Shown: positions 31,871-46,599, counted from the first letter of the stretch. The stretch is DNA of 64,000 nt from Holacanthus passer (GCA_025331565.1 JAFREQ010000014.1:13876001-13940000); one strand, 5' to 3'. The notes: generated from the sequence alone by a model not told the origin. Program-made: numbers and translations.

Positions 31871-33276
31871 CAACCACAAATCTTCACATTGTGTACATTG
31901 ATTTTGGTTCTTTCACAAATGGCAAAGGATCAACAATTATCTTCCACCATGTGAAAAACGCTGAATATATGTATGTGATGTATGTATATTTTACACATTG
32001 GCTGAGACTAACACATGCAGTGGACGTACATATGCATCTGCAATATGTGTTCCTTCATTTATCACACAGCAAACGACGTCCTGTTGGTTGAAGACAGAAT
32101 CACATGCTCATTACTGTATATTTGATGTATATATTTTGGATTTTTGTTAATGTGTGAAATATGAAAATTGATGGTGATACCTTTTATATCACCATATAAA
32201 CATAAACGTGTTTTCGAGCTGTTTTTATTTGTTTTTTATATTAAAGAGGAGACAACAACACAAATATAAGAACAACATGAACACAAGAATAAAATTCACA
32301 TATCAAATTAAGTAGCCATGCCCCCTGGTTTGTTGGGGGAACCACAGCAGGGATATCTGTACAAGTTGTTTACCAAGAAAGTTAAAGTAATAAGTGTGTT
32401 GCTGCATTTATCTCTGGAATGTAATCATGAACACGTTTATTTAAGGAACTCGTCAAAACTCTATAATTTGTGACTAAAGCCTTCACATAAGGACCTCCCC
32501 AGTGCTGAGGAGGAAGTTTTCAAACTGAAGACTTTTATAATCGTGTGTATTTATTCTGCTGGATATCACAGTGTGAATCACTCTACATTCCTTTAAAATT
32601 ATCTTTGAAAATCAGTCTCTATTTGCTGCTCCTTTTCTGTCATTTAAAAAGCACCCACTTACATGGGAAGCTCGCTTTTAAGTTGAGATGTCCTTCCACT
32701 GAACAGGGAATGTGAATTCATTATAAGAAAAAAAATCCTTCGTTGCTGCTCAGTTATTTCCAAAATTATACAGCAAATTTTGCTCACAAATTAAGCACAA
32801 AGTGATACGGGAATGTTGCAAACATGTCTGAATTAAGCTTGATATTCTCACATTGCAAAACCCCCAAATATTTTCCCTGTTATCTCTGCAATACATGCAG
32901 TGAATCCTCACATGCATAATGCATGTTGCTAAAATATTCATCAAGGACATACCTCAAATAAAGTTGAGATTTGACCTATTCAACAATCTTACTTAAACGG
33001 ATGTATTAAAACAGGATATAGCAGTGCTAAATGTTTCATTGGCTACAGGCTGTAACATTCACCACCGAACTCGTCTCAGATACAAAGACCTGTTTAAAAG
33101 CAAGGTTGTTGAAAACCAAAGAGATCCAGTCAGATGTGTAACTTTCGAAAACTAAAGAGTCTTTTCTGTTCAAAAAGAGCAAAAGTGGCCATATGGTAGA
33201 AAGTTGAGCTATGAAATCTTGTCAACATTGTCGTCAATCTCTTTGCCATTACTGCGAAATCTCTTTCCCATTACTA

Positions 33277-33323
33277 GGTTCAGATAATTGGAAGCAGGTC
33301 CCATGGCTCCAATTATCTGAACC
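33277..33323. repeat. Perfect inverted repeat (16-bp arms, 15-bp loop)
   Basis: Arms 'GGTTCAGATAATTGGA' (33277-33292) and 'TCCAATTATCTGAACC' (33308-33323) are exact reverse complements around a 15-nt loop. Could be a cruciform, a miRNA-like hairpin or the core of a tiny foldback element. Confidence 0.8.
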
Positions 33324-35548
33324 AAAACAGTGCTCACTCTCCCCTTCAATTTCTGAGGGGAAAATATAGCACCTTTGATGAGGCAGAAATCCCAACTCGC
33401 GAAAGATGGGAGATGATCGACTCATCCGTCATTTGGTGGGAGCCTCTTTAAATCCCTCTAAAACAGCCCGGCTACCCCTCTGATTCACTCCATTATTTTT
33501 CAGCCTTTCCGTGGAAAAAGCTCAGAGGTTCAAAAAGAAGGTTTATTAGCATATTTACCATATTTATTTTGTCCCTAAATGAACCAAAACATGAACTGAT
33601 TGATATTGAAATTTATACGGGAAGATGTACATAGTTAAAGAATCGCAGTCACAGTCTGAGCATTTATTAAAGGACAAACCATTATTGGTTTACTTCACTT
33701 TATTTGTGCGCCCTCTTGCTCAGATCCTCTCACCTCTCCTTGCATATCTCTAAAACACCTTGAAGGCCCTTATCTTCCATTTTGAATTCGCAGCCTCCTT
33801 GCAGCTGCATGGTCTGTCTATAGCCTGGTTATAAATAGGCATTGTAGCTGTAATCAAACCAGACTTAGGATAGTGGAGTTGAAAAGCACTCCATGCCTCA
33901 TGGCAAGATAAAGGTCATTTAAAGAGATAATCCCTGTATTGTCGGGGATTACGCCCTCATCCGTTTTAAAATTGCTTTCTCCGTGGAACGTTAAAACCTC
34001 TAAACAACAACAAAAGATTACTCTAGTCAAAGCCCCCCTGAGTGTCACACAAGCCGCTTTTTTGCTCCACTAAATCTATTTTGAGGACGTGCAGGTGACC
34101 CTTTGAAAAGTCACAACGGCCTTATTTTGGAACGAGCAAAGGTGAGGACGTTAACATCACCTGAATCCACGTTCGATGTAACAGCCTTGTTTGTTGCATG
34201 ATGTTTTTCTCATGTTATCGCCGATGCATGCTGCTCACACACACGCACACAAACTCATGGATCCGAGCTCAAAGCGGATCACTCCCTTTCAGTCGATTTG
34301 ATCGGAGCTGATATTTAGGCTAAGTGCCCTGGAAATTGCCTGGTGGGAAGAAATCGATAGCATACTCACACATGCTGTGAGTTCAGCCCAGTAACCAGGG
34401 GCTATAACCACTCAGCGTTGCATCAACTTTAAAGCAAGCGAAGATGCTGCAAGGACACAACACGGTGCAAAAAGTAGCACCCGTGGAAGATGTGCCTGTT
34501 TTCTAAGGGTGCGAGATATTGAGTCTATGCTGTTACTGTTCAGTGAAGAAGGAGGTAGCACGATGGCCATGAAGATCTCATCAATAATGAACGGCGCCGG
34601 GTTCACCCAGAGGGTGGCAGGTGTTTCAGGAGAAGCTCTTATGGAAGACCTTCTTCTCTTCGGCTGCTTTTGAAGGAATGCAGTTTTGCAGATGAATTGG
34701 TATCAGGAGTTAAACCAATGTCACAGCTCCTGCTTTTTTAAAGGGACAAACAGCCAGTCGGGCCTATTGAGAGCAACACATATAAGCTCCCTCAAGGACA
34801 AACTGTGAGCACTTTACCAGAGAAAGGGGTTAAGGGTGGGTGGAGAAAAAGGGGGGCTGAGTAGTGAATGTTATTTGCCTGCACGCTCTTTATTGAGCAA
34901 CTGTGCAGATGAAAAAGAGGAGCTGAGAAAGTCGGCTCATGGCCTTGACACACAATCAGAATGACAGTGTTTGATCTTCCATATTCTTCCAAAGGCCTTC
35001 ACTCTTTGTCTGCATTTTTTTTTTTTAAGTGGATGTGGGATGAACGCCCGGGTTTACAGCGCCTCTCTATTGAAATCCAAAGCAGACTAACAAGAAAAAG
35101 ACACAGCCGCTGAGCATCGACGCAGGATATCAACGTCTAGACGGGCGTTCAAGAATTGGAACAGTCTAAAATGCGTTCTTGTCTGTCTCTTTTCACAAAA
35201 TCTTTCTAACCTGTAGCTATCAGTGGTTTTTAAAAAAAAACCAAAACAATCTAATGCATCAATATCTCAACTAAAGGTTTGTTCCAGTCACAATAACACC
35301 CTGAAAAACTTGCATCTAATTTCGCTCTCAGGCGTCCTCCTCCCTTTTCCGCTCATTCTTTTGTCATCCCAACATGGTGCTATACTCACCTGCTAAAATT
35401 TAATTTGTCTCACTAGAATGCAAATGGAATGGGATGATTCTGCATACAGAGAATCCTTTTAGAGGGCTATTATTTCCCTGGTAAACTGCTTTAGATGCAA
35501 GCCCAGACACTCTCAAATGCCAGCCAGCAATTGAGTGGATGTTTGTGC

Positions 35549-35569
35549 GTGTGTGTGTGTGTGTGTGTG
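35549..35569. repeat. (GT)n microsatellite
   Basis: About 10 GT units followed by CAGAGAGAGG. Confidence 0.8.
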
Positions 35570-36499
35570 ACAGAGAGAGGGGACATGAGTAGAGCAGAAG
35601 GAAGCAGGGACGCTCAGCCATGGCAGAAACTAATGAGACATGCGTTGGTAATATGATTACAAAGTCAGCATGGTTGTGTCAGAGACCAGGGGGCCGCTTT
35701 GGAGACGGGGACAAAGTGGACACGGGGACGTTCGCTTGTACTGTGTCTGCATTACATTACTCTACCTGGAAGTGAGTGGCAGCGAGCGCGGATGATGAAA
35801 ACGATGCTCACGTTGGTTGTCATTCAGATAATGACAGCGCAGGAAATGCAGCTTGATGAATGACGATTTGAAACAACTCAGGTGTGCGTATCGCCCGGGC
35901 CCTTTCAGGTCAACACGTCCTGAGTTTGATCCAGCAAAGGATTTCATCTAGACTACTGCTGGAGGATTAGATAAGAGACTTGCAAGTGCTGTGTGGGTGG
36001 TGAATAATTCTCACCTTCCTGTCTTAGCCTTAGGCTGTCAAAGCAACAACTTGGCACAAACCACAATCTATACACAATACGTGAGTCGGCTCAAAGTCTC
36101 TGCGGCAGAGTCATGTGAAAAATGGCATCCTTAACTCGCACCGCTGAAGGAGCATAATCAAAAATGACTTTCTTATTTGTTCATGTTTGAACACTCCCCC
36201 GTTCACCCGCAGTGATGTTTTTAATGTTATTTTTAGTGCATCAAAATCCTTGTTAATAACAATTCAATTGGTCTATTTAAAAAAATGTCAGCAATCAAAG
36301 TGCAGCAGAGTGTGTTCCTTTTTTTCTTTTTCTTTGTAGGCAGCAATCACACTCTGGCATTGTACAAACAACCCCCCAAAAAAAAGACAAATTGAGTTTG
36401 AAACCTTACCATGATATTTGGTTTTAGTCTTATTGAAGTAAGAAAGGCCGGCAGCAGCAAGAGAGAAGCTGAGTGGTCACAGAGCGAGTGCATCTCCTG

Positions 36500-36860
36500 C
36501 ACTTTACTAACTAATTAAATGGGTTATTTCAGTTCGCTGACGTTTGTTAATAAGCAAATGATGAGCAGCCCTGGATATCAAACAGAAGGGAGAGATACTT
36601 CAACGTCAATTTTTATTTTTCCAAAGCAATTCTTTTTCAATGAATTTGTTCCTGCGGTGCATTTCTCGAGGAACGCCACTCCTGAATTATTCATGACGCC
36701 TTCATTAAAACACCTCCATTTGCATAACACACAGGGCCGCGTACGATGCATTAGGGCTTTTGATCCTGGTATACATGTCAAATAATTTAACACAAAACTG
36801 GACCGCCGAAAAAGCCCGGCAACATGGCCGACTTAAAATGTCTCAAAGTAAATTGATAAC
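36500..36860. promoter_or_regulatory. Candidate conserved non-coding element with POU/homeodomain motifs
   Basis: Repeat-free stretch with 'CTAATTAAAT' (near 36510), 'GAATTATTCATGA' (near 36682) and an octamer-like 'ATTTGCATAA' (36718-36727). The texture and motifs are those of developmental enhancers, but no comparison is available; inference only. Confidence 0.2.
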
Positions 36861-39800
36861 AAACCTTGCTCGGCTTAAAGTTTGAGATGAAAAATTATCA
36901 TGCGGAGTTGTAAGTGGGTCAGAGTGGACCCCTTTGGTGCAATAACCCAGTTGAAGAAGTAAATAAAGTATGATAGAGGAGTTGTGATTCTGGAGGACAT
37001 TAGTGTTCCTCTGGAGGAGCTACAGTGTTGTGATTTATATATAACAATTATTTTGATGGAGTCAGTGACAGTCAAATGCGGGCTTCCAGATGCATCTATA
37101 ATGATAGAGCAAATTTTGTTACACTTTCACTTCAATCACCCCAATTTGCCGTCTTACACTGGCATAACCCCACACGCATTCATCTGCACATCCATCATCT
37201 TTAAAAACGCTGTCCCGGTTGTTCCTCCCTGGTTGCGGCAATCTGGCTAATGAGCCCAGATTGAAAGATAAAAGCTGCGTTGGAAAGACAGGTGTAGCTG
37301 CCGGCCTTTGTGTCCCGATCACGGTTACAGAACTTCATTAATATTGGAAGCTCAAACTGGGGACATGTCAAATGTGAATTCAGTTGCCACCTGCTACACA
37401 CACATACACACACACACAGGCCCAGATTCTGAGGCATGCCCTTGCAGTCAGTAGGTAAATGCTGTGTAACTATAATGCCTGTTTACTCTGCACAATGTAT
37501 TGAGTTCATATTAAAATGCCACCTGTGTGAACGTGTTGCGATTTAAATGCTGCTGAGAAGTGATGAATGCATTTCAATCAATCTGTCATACGCAGTAATG
37601 TGAAAGAGTTAACTTGGGAAAAAGAGGCCAGCTCGCCGTCCGAACTAAAATAACTCGTTGATCTGATATTGTGTGTGAGCCGACCTTGGCAAGCTCGCTT
37701 CACGACTGACCAGCATTCTGTTCCCATCCACGCAATAAACACCAGCATAGAAATAGCACGGACCTAATGTGCATCATTACCCCCACGCAATGTAGAGTCA
37801 AGAGGTTGCTTAACAAACTAGTTTCAGTGATAAACAATGCATAACAGATGAACAACACAAATGATCTAGATTGAGATATTCCTTTATTAGTCCCACAACG
37901 GGGAAATCTATAAGAGGGGATGGAGGACGAGTCAGTGGACGTTGTTGTCTGCACCTTGATCCTCTCCGAGAATGAACCGTCTGACCCAAGTGGAAACATG
38001 ACTGTCCCTTACTTGAGTCAACGGATAACTGTGGTATGTTTACACAGTTTTAATGCTCAATTCTTCTTACTGCTTTGATCCGATGATTGTTAAACTGTTG
38101 AAGTTTACAGATAAAATAGAGACCACACTGATTAAACTTATCACAAATGAGCACATATGGAGCTACAGTGGCTCTATGTTGTGTGTGTTACATAAAAGAC
38201 AATGTAAAACTGTAGCTGTTGTGCAAGTATATAGCTTCTTAAAGGTCCTTTAGATTTTGTCTCATAACTAGTAGCCACCCAGGACAGAGGGTGAGTCCAC
38301 TGCGTTTTAATAACACAGCACAACCAACACTATTTTTGATTAATTCAATCGTTGTGTAATTATATTGTGGAGTCGGAGCCGTGCTTTTACTGTGGAAAAG
38401 TCATCACTTAGGGCTTTAACTTTGATATCCCAGCCTCATGTGGCTCTAATTATCTCTTTCAAACACACACTGATAATAGTATTTTTGACTTCTGCTTTGG
38501 TTAACATTACAAATAATTATGTGGTCCACCACCTCACTGTCCCTGTGCTGAACCTCTCCTTAGCAGCTCTTCTTTTCTCAAGAATCAGGACAGAGGCATG
38601 AAAAGTTTAATGTTATAATGGAGCGATTTGAAAATCTGAAAATGTTCTGATCTCAACAAGGTTGCGCTGATAAAAATTCTGCATTTTACCAAACGTGCCA
38701 AATATGTAAATTTCCCAAATCAGAACTATACGTGTTAGATTTAATCACTTTCACCTGCAGTGTGACCATGCCGTAACATTTTCTATCTGATACTAAATTT
38801 GTTCATCTGTGATTCCTCCCTGATCTGTCCATCTTTGGAAGCAAAGCTGTTACAGTCATAATCCCATGTGCTTTAGTGAGGTTTTGATTTTTGTTTTCCT
38901 CTCCAAATTTTGTTGTCCTCTTTACATCGCAATTTGTTGTGAAAAGGTGAGAGAGAGAGTAATGGATGAAAAACGCAGATAAAACTGGTGCAAAAGGCAT
39001 ATTTGGCCAGAGATAATCACACAATCGACTCTTAAATCCTCATGGAGCACTGACATGAAAGCCTGCATATTTAGTTCTTTCAATTCCACTCAACACAGAC
39101 TGATTACTGTAATGGCTTTGTCCTAACACTACACCATGACAATACTTGATCCTATTGTATTTGTTTTTGATTTACCCTTCATTTAACCAGGAGTCTCAGT
39201 GAGATTAAAATCTTGTTTTTAAGAGTTTCCTGACCACGACTGGTGGCAGCGGCACAATTACAGACATGAAACATACTGCACCTGTAACAATTAGAGACCC
39301 AAACAAAGAACAAATTGCATAATCATGAAATATCAAAAAGCATTCATCAGCATTCAAAACACCTACAGCCAGATGTCCCTGCTTCCAAGTCATTCATTTA
39401 TCCTGTGTGCTATTTCTGCAAAACCTTATAAGCAATAAGCACAGATGGGTATTATGCGTTTGCTGGGGTTTTCTATTTCTTACTTCTTTATTATAATCTT
39501 TATTATAATCATGTGACACCCCCTCAAGGCATAGTTCAAATCATTCCTATCTGTTAAAAGCTCAGACCCACAGTGGTAGTAATGCATGATGTGGATTTGC
39601 AGCAGGGATGTTATTGCATATAAAAGCTCTCTGTAAAAATGCTGCCGCCACTTGATATTTTGGAACAAACTAAATTAACTAAACTCTCGAGCTAAACGGC
39701 GGCAACTGTTGGCTGTGAGTTAGAGCGTTGACACCATCTGATGTCTCCCACGATGTCCCATGATGGCTCTCATTCAGAGAGGATTTGCTCTTCAGTAAAC

Positions 39801-40500
39801 CATTTTAGGATCTGGGGGACACAAGTATTTCACTCAAATCAGTGTGTTGTATAAAAGTAATTAACTGATTAGCAAAACATTTAATATTTCAGTGCAGATT
39901 AAAGGACTCCTCTCAATAAGATTAAACAAATAAGACCGAGATGATGAGCTAAATGTGTCTTGATCTGCATGTAGATCTGCAAGTAAAGTTCTTACGGTCG
40001 CAGTTACAATTGCAGTAGTTGTAGATGCTCCGATCAGACCTGATCATCTGCTGCTCTTTTCTCTGTTTTCTCTGTTTGCCCTTTTAATCGTGTCATCTCA
40101 TCCCACCCTGTTTAAATGGTCTGTTAAAATATATTCACTGATTCACATTCACCTACTTGTCACCTACAACTTGACAGGTTGTGAAGTGATATTGGACTTA
40201 TTTCTTACACTTAGGTAGATAGTCTTTTCATAAAACTGGCTGTCAACGCAGTGGAAAGACGCAAATATTTTTGAAACTGGTGCTACATGACCAGAGAAAA
40301 CAGAGAAGTGGTATTCCCTTTTGCTCAAACCAGAAAGCACTGAGCCTGTTGTCTTCCATGGCAGCCAGAGCTACTAACATTAGGCCAAACTCTGATAGCA
40401 ACACCCAATAACAAACTAGAACAGTGTATGTACTAAGCTTTCCTTGAACGAGCCACATAAAAAATGTGTGTTTTCACACTTTAACACCGCCGTGTCAAAC
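36861..40500. other. Intergenic region after chl1, part 2
   Basis: No coding exon recognised. Contains a short (CA)n near 37394-37420, a 'CCTTTATTAGTCCCACAACG' repeat copy (37872-37913), and otherwise unique AT-rich sequence. Confidence 0.6.
37872..37913. repeat. Dispersed 'TTTATTCGTCCCACAGTGGGG' repeat, copy 3
   Basis: 'GAGATATTCCTTTATTAGTC' then 'CCACAACGGGGAAATCTATA'. Same core as the copies at 3990 and 9415 with a few substitutions; only the core is left. Confidence 0.55.
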
Positions 40501-43163
40501 ACTATCTCTATTGCACTTAATCGTTTCGCCCTGCTGGCTTTGGTTGTGCTTTCCACTTTCTTTCTGGCATCCTAAAGTATGTCTCAAGCATTCCCTGTTA
40601 CACAGGCTTGTGCCCCTTCCTCTGTAGATTCAGCCACTTCATCCAAAAAGAAACTGGCACAAACCGACTCCACTTCTGCTTCCATTGGTGCACATTCACC
40701 GCAGCGGCACCGCCAGATGTCCCTGGCACAGGGCGGCTCTGCGCTGCTATCATCACCGGCTGGGGGTGCTTGACTCTCGGCTGTGGTGGACCGTTTCCTC
40801 CTTCACATGCTGTAATTCCTCCACACTATATTCTGGGTCATACAAGCAGCCCTGAACGTCTGATTCCAGCATCACGCTCTATTAAAATCCTTTCTTTATC
40901 CCACTGTCCCAGGAGACGTGCATCGCTGGCAACAGTAAACATGTCATCTGCCGACTTTTGCCGGCAAATCATCCCGAGCTCTGGAGTTAAACATTGTTTG
41001 TTTGCACATACTACCCACATTTAATGATAGAAAGCTGCTTTAATTATGTACTTCTTGTACTGGTTTTACTGCCCTCGTATTTAAACTATAATCATCATTG
41101 GGCTGTTACCATTATTATTAGATTATGATGGCATTGTACTGCACCTAATTGTTGTAACTATCGCTTCAGTTTTCATAATTGCCATTTTCTATTTTCCGCT
41201 GCAAGTCATTATTCACTCAATTCACTATTGTACCAAATGTCTTTTCTCAAGGTTTCTTCGTTTGTTCACCTCATGTGCTACATTTTTTTTGTGTGTGGGT
41301 CAGAATCTGTCACTGTTTGAACCTATAAAGCCCACTGAGGCATTTTTGGCCTATAGAAATAAACTTGACTTGACTTTAACATGGACTGTACACACACACA
41401 CACACACATTTAATGACATGATCATGACTCACCCTGCTCTGTTCACAGTGCGTGAACTGGGTGGAACTGGCTTCCATGTCAAACGTTACCTGTAATGTTG
41501 GATTTGACATCTCTACTGTCCATGATAAGAAGTAAGGGACGCGGAGTTTGACTTGTCTGGGCTCATAATACCTAAGTTCTTATAACTTTTCACACTCCAG
41601 TAGTTGCGAGCTCCCCTAAGGAGTTGTGTCCTCTGCATCTTTCAGCCTAAATCACCTCATTTCATTTGCCTCTATTATACTCCATCACACCTTATATCTC
41701 CCGTATGACTCAGAGAAACCTAATTTGCCCTCCGTCGTCTCCGCGACACGCAGCGAGACACAACAGGGGTGCCTCTTCCTCAATTAGTGGTCAGTCATCC
41801 TCCTCTGGAATCCATCAAGTCCTGCCTCCCTCGTTTATTCGCACTTCAGCCTTCTTCTTAACTCCACATTTTCTGCCTGAGAGAAATCTCCCCTGACATG
41901 CGTGATTACTAAAAAGCCTCTCACTGTCCTTTCCCATCATACTTATTCAACTGTGATGGAGCCTAATTCCGCTCTATAGAAGGCGGGGTGTGAAATTCAG
42001 TCTTTTCTATATGTCATTTGCTGTACGTGGATGGATATATTTGCATGCCTGAGACAGCAATTTTCAGTCAGTCAGTCCTCCCCGTTATTCATTGGCGCAT
42101 AGAGAAAAAAAAAAGAGCCCTGAAGTAGAATGATGAGCGAGTATAAACATTTAATAAACGTGATGTTTTGGTGGCTCTGCGTTTGTTACAACACACATAA
42201 ACGCCCCCTCCCCCCAGTGCTAAGCCGACAGACCGAGTCGGCACAGCATGAAAACGAAGGCGTACAGTACGTCCAGTATCATTAACCTCTCGCCCCTGGA
42301 GCTCTTTTTGCTCCAGTGAAGAGCTCGGGCTGTGTAATCATTAATTTGTGATGATTCCTGGATGGAGGGAGCGTGTTCAGACATCACTCAGAGCTCCAGG
42401 AGGAGGCACTCGCTTGGCATTCGTATGACGAGCACCTCGACGGGGTCACATCTTTCCAAAGGAACTTCACTGTACTCCACACCTTTTTTTAGTTACAGTA
42501 CATTAATGCAGCTTTTGTCCTCCGAGACCAATTTTCTCCTGTCTGCTGCTGAGTGCTTTAAGATACGCGATGAGCCGCCGTGGTGGCGACCACACGCTGA
42601 GACGGAAAAATAAGCCCAGTTTGCAAAATACATGGAAGCGCCTATTTTTGTTTTAGTGTGTAAGCATGAAGTATATTGAATTTATCTTATGTTTGTTAGA
42701 CGGGAGCTTCTTTTCAGAGGAGTCCTGCAGACATTTTGCTGTGTACGTTTTTGCCACAGAGGAACTCATAAGGAGTAGATTTTATAACTCTTATCAAAGA
42801 CTGTACAAGCAGTCGCCCTGAAGCACAACTGCAGTGTAGCATCCTATTAAATGTAATGAATTACCAGCTGCCTTACATAACCAGTATTCCAGTAGACCTG
42901 GTGGGCCGGCGAGGCCTGTGGATTGGCTTATTCCCAGTATCTTGAAGATGGTAATGAAGAAGATGAATGAAGATGGTAAATCTTATTGTCATTTCTATTA
43001 TCTTTTATTGAAGTACCATGTGTTTCTCTCTCCCCAGACAGTAGGTAGCTCAGCGGTATATACAGTTTTTGGAAAGCGTCCATGGCACTGAGTGGAATAT
43101 AATCAGAAAACAACACAGCGGGTCATAAAACCACACCGCTATCACAGAGAAATGTGTTGTCTG

Positions 43164-43166
<3 letters not shown>

Positions 43167-43204
<38 letters not shown>
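43167..43204. repeat. (TG)n microsatellite
   Basis: About 19 perfect TG units. Confidence 0.9.
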
Positions 43205-43210
<6 letters not shown>

Positions 43211-44440
43211 CTGCAGAGTAGAGGGAAAACTTTCCAGAGCTTTCAACGCAATTACAAAACTTCAACACTACTTTTGTCACAGGGGCGTCATGTCGTCCTG
43301 CACATAGAGTGTCAACAACTGAATCGGACATTATTATTGTGGTAAAGCTACAGTAGCAAATATATATTTTCCAAAACAAAACGTTTCAAAATTACAAACT
43401 GAATAACTGTATGGGGTATTTTTCCACACAACAGCAGAGTGCAGTGAAAGCTACTGACTTCCCTGCTGAGCAGTTGGATATTTTTCTGCTCCCTCTTGCT
43501 CCATTACTGCCTGCAGTATTTAAAAGTGATCGTCAGTCAAGACAGTGTCAAATACGGCCATTGCCTTGTTTTAATAGATGCATATTTGATGAAAGATCAG
43601 CTCTAACCTCTGTGACAAATAAACTGCTTGTCCTGTCACTGCTTTACAATTAAAGAAACCCTGTGCAGCAGTAGGATTTTTTTTTTAAGTACATCATGTG
43701 CAGATATTTTGGAACCAGTGCAGGAATGGTGGACCCTGCCACTAACAGTAAAAACTGTAACACAGAGAGCTAATCACAATGAAATGTAAATACACTGAAT
43801 GGTTATTGCTGAAAAAAGCTGACCACAAATAGTATCAAAACAGACAGTCCACTCCTTCAAACTTTCAAAATGTCACAAAAGACACTACTACAAATAAAAC
43901 TTGTAATATACTTTGGTCCAGTTTGATAATATCAATGAGAAGGACATTTAAAGCATAGCTGCTTGGAAAGCAATTCATAACAAATACTATGAATATGTAT
44001 CAAAATAAATGTTATTGATAGTAAAATATTGTAAGTGTGAATGAAAAATGAAAGTGGAAAAAAAAAGTCACTATGTTTATAATAGCTGCCTCAGAAGAAT
44101 CAATGCTACTTCATCCTGCAGGACGTTATGGAAAACTCCCGGACAAACGTCTCTGGTTTATGAGTCTTTAATGACCAAGGCAAACAGGCTGATTAGACAG
44201 AGAGGAAATGTCCTGCAGTAACAGCATGTAGGTATGTATTCTGAGTTATTTTAAGCTTTTCCAAAGGCATTATTTCTAAACCTCACACTCCTGAATTGGT
44301 GGAGTGTGCAATTTCCTCTTGCAGTGTGTCCACAGATAGAGGGGCCTTTTTCAAAGGGTGACAAAGCAGAATCTCTTATCGGAGTCCTCTCTGTGACATC
44401 CCACTTTTTAGACAGAAGGAAATGTGGGCTCTGATCAGTG

Positions 44441-44441
44441 G

Positions 44442-44480
<39 letters not shown>
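44441..44480. repeat. (GA)n microsatellite
   Basis: Forty bases of GA units with one AC interruption. Confidence 0.9.
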
Positions 44481-44484
<4 letters not shown>

Positions 44485-45042
44485 CCCTGATACAACAGAG
44501 GCGGCTATCAGAGCAACTGTAATTTCAAGCATGCATTATTCAACGACGCTGTAAGATCTGTGAAGCTTCAAGATTATTTACAGTTTGAAAAGCATTGGCA
44601 GGGCAATTGCAGGCATGTCCTATAGAGCCCAGAGGTAATATCTCAGCATTTGAGGAGAGATACAAGTTTTGTAAATGTGAGCACGCACAATTCGTATTAT
44701 ATTCAAAACCTTTTCCATCATCATTAGTTGAAAGCGCTGACCGTGAATAAGATAGAAAAATGTCAATAAGATGGCAGAATTACTGAGAGAGCATCTCTGT
44801 GTGCCACATATCAAAACCTGACTTGTCTCGTGTATTTCAAGGAGACAGAAGTCAGTATTGTTCTTCTCAATGTGCTTGTGGGCTATTTTTTGCAGCAGCG
44901 TCTGCGTGTCCGGCCTTTTACATTCATTATGGTAATTATCCGTGGCAGCCAGCGATGACTCCTGCATGCTGTGTGTCCACTGAGCTGGCGTCACAAGAAG
45001 GGCAGGGCCCACGCACTGTGGCCTGCATTAACATGCACTGTG

Positions 45043-45043
<1 letters not shown>

Positions 45044-45080
<37 letters not shown>
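45044..45080. repeat. (TG)n microsatellite
   Basis: About 18 perfect TG units. Confidence 0.9.
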
Positions 45081-45087
<7 letters not shown>

Positions 45088-46599
45088 CCTGAGTTTATTT
45101 GTGTCTATGCGCCCCTGCGACAGGCATTCCCTACAAATATAACTCAAGCTTTGCGTATTTCTAAGTCTTCCTCTCGCTCTCTTTCTCCTCTCTGTGTCCG
45201 GGCGCTGGCTGTGGTGCTGGGGCTCTGAGCGTAAACATGTCTCCGTCTCCACGTGAAGACAAACAGGGGGGCATTATCAGGCAGAGGGACAGACCCCGCA
45301 TTCAATCTTCAACTATGAAATAACCCCCTGCCACCTCTTCATTGACATTCATGAGGTGAAATAGAAGCTCGCAAAAGAACAGACGCTCTGTTTGCAGACT
45401 TATTCGTCTCATTTGTTTAATCAAACATCGCTGCGTCGAATTTATCACACTTTGTCTCCTTGTCCCTGCCTCATGCGAGCTTATTCATGCCGGTCAGTTC
45501 AACCTGCACCTGCCGACTTCAAGTCAGTTTTCAATATGAGCTACATGAAGACTGTCATGGTAGTGTGAAATTTGGGAAATACACTTGCCAAGAGTTAGAT
45601 GAGAAGATACTACTGTCATGTGTTGTGTCTGTCAATATGAACAGGACAGTCAGAGGCTGGTTAGTTCAGCTCAGCAAAGACTCAAAAAGAGAGACACAAC
45701 TAGCCTGGCTCTGTCCGAAGGTAACAAAATCCATCTACCAAGTTCACTAATTAACATTTTATATCTTTAATCAGTGCAAAAACAGGTGTGTAAAAGCTAC
45801 TCATTGTTCTTTTACACGAGGTTATGTGTCAAACTGTTTCTCGGCTGTGTGCAAGAAAAGTGCAAAAATATACGGAACTCTGAACTATGAAAATAAGTCA
45901 TTTCAGTAAATTATTCTTAAATTGTTAGTATATCATTACATTTGCATATAAATGAGTTCCAAGGTTGCAGTAGTTATTAATGAGTTAAAACAGTAAGTTC
46001 GTTTTTGTTTGGCCCGTCTCACATGAAATTACAAGATGCTACTTGTCATACATCAAAAATGCAGCGACAAATGTATGTGAGGAATAAAGTGTCTTTGTGA
46101 AAATCCATTATAGAAGTAGCACATCATTAAGACAGTGGCGTATATTTTACGGTATGAATGTAGACAAAGAATACGTATATGGTTTGAAGAACTGTGAAGG
46201 ATAGTGATCAGTGATGGAGACAGTCAAATTCAGATGTTGACAGTTGCAATCTGAACATAATATAATATACATTTGTGTGGGCTGCTCAGGAGGAACATCT
46301 GTGTTTGTTAATTGGTACGTTTGTACAAGACACTTTACATCTTAGAGATCACATCTTTGGGCCAAAGCATGAAAATGACAGCTCATACAGCAAAATGCTC
46401 TCTTTGTTTCAACAATTATTGTGATATCACACAATTTTAGTTTCAAAAATGAACTAAAATTGTTGACAGAATGTGATGAAATAACATTATTTTGACATTA
46501 TGTCAAAGACGTCTGTGTTTTGTGTGGCACAGATATCTACTAGCCCCGATAAGGTTGGGACCATCCTGTTTTGTAATACCACTTTGTACCTCAAGAGGT

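Larger units (their letters stand above)
31871..36500. other. Intergenic region after chl1, part 1
   Basis: No coding exon recognised. AT-rich, with a perfect hairpin at 33277-33323, a (GT)n at 35549-35569 and otherwise low-repeat sequence, so conserved regulatory elements are possible but cannot be shown here. Confidence 0.6.

Noticed and set aside
40579..41024. Overlapping Ser/Pro-rich plus-strand frames
   Set aside because: No splice-compatible partners, no domain, codon choice unlike the chl1 exons.
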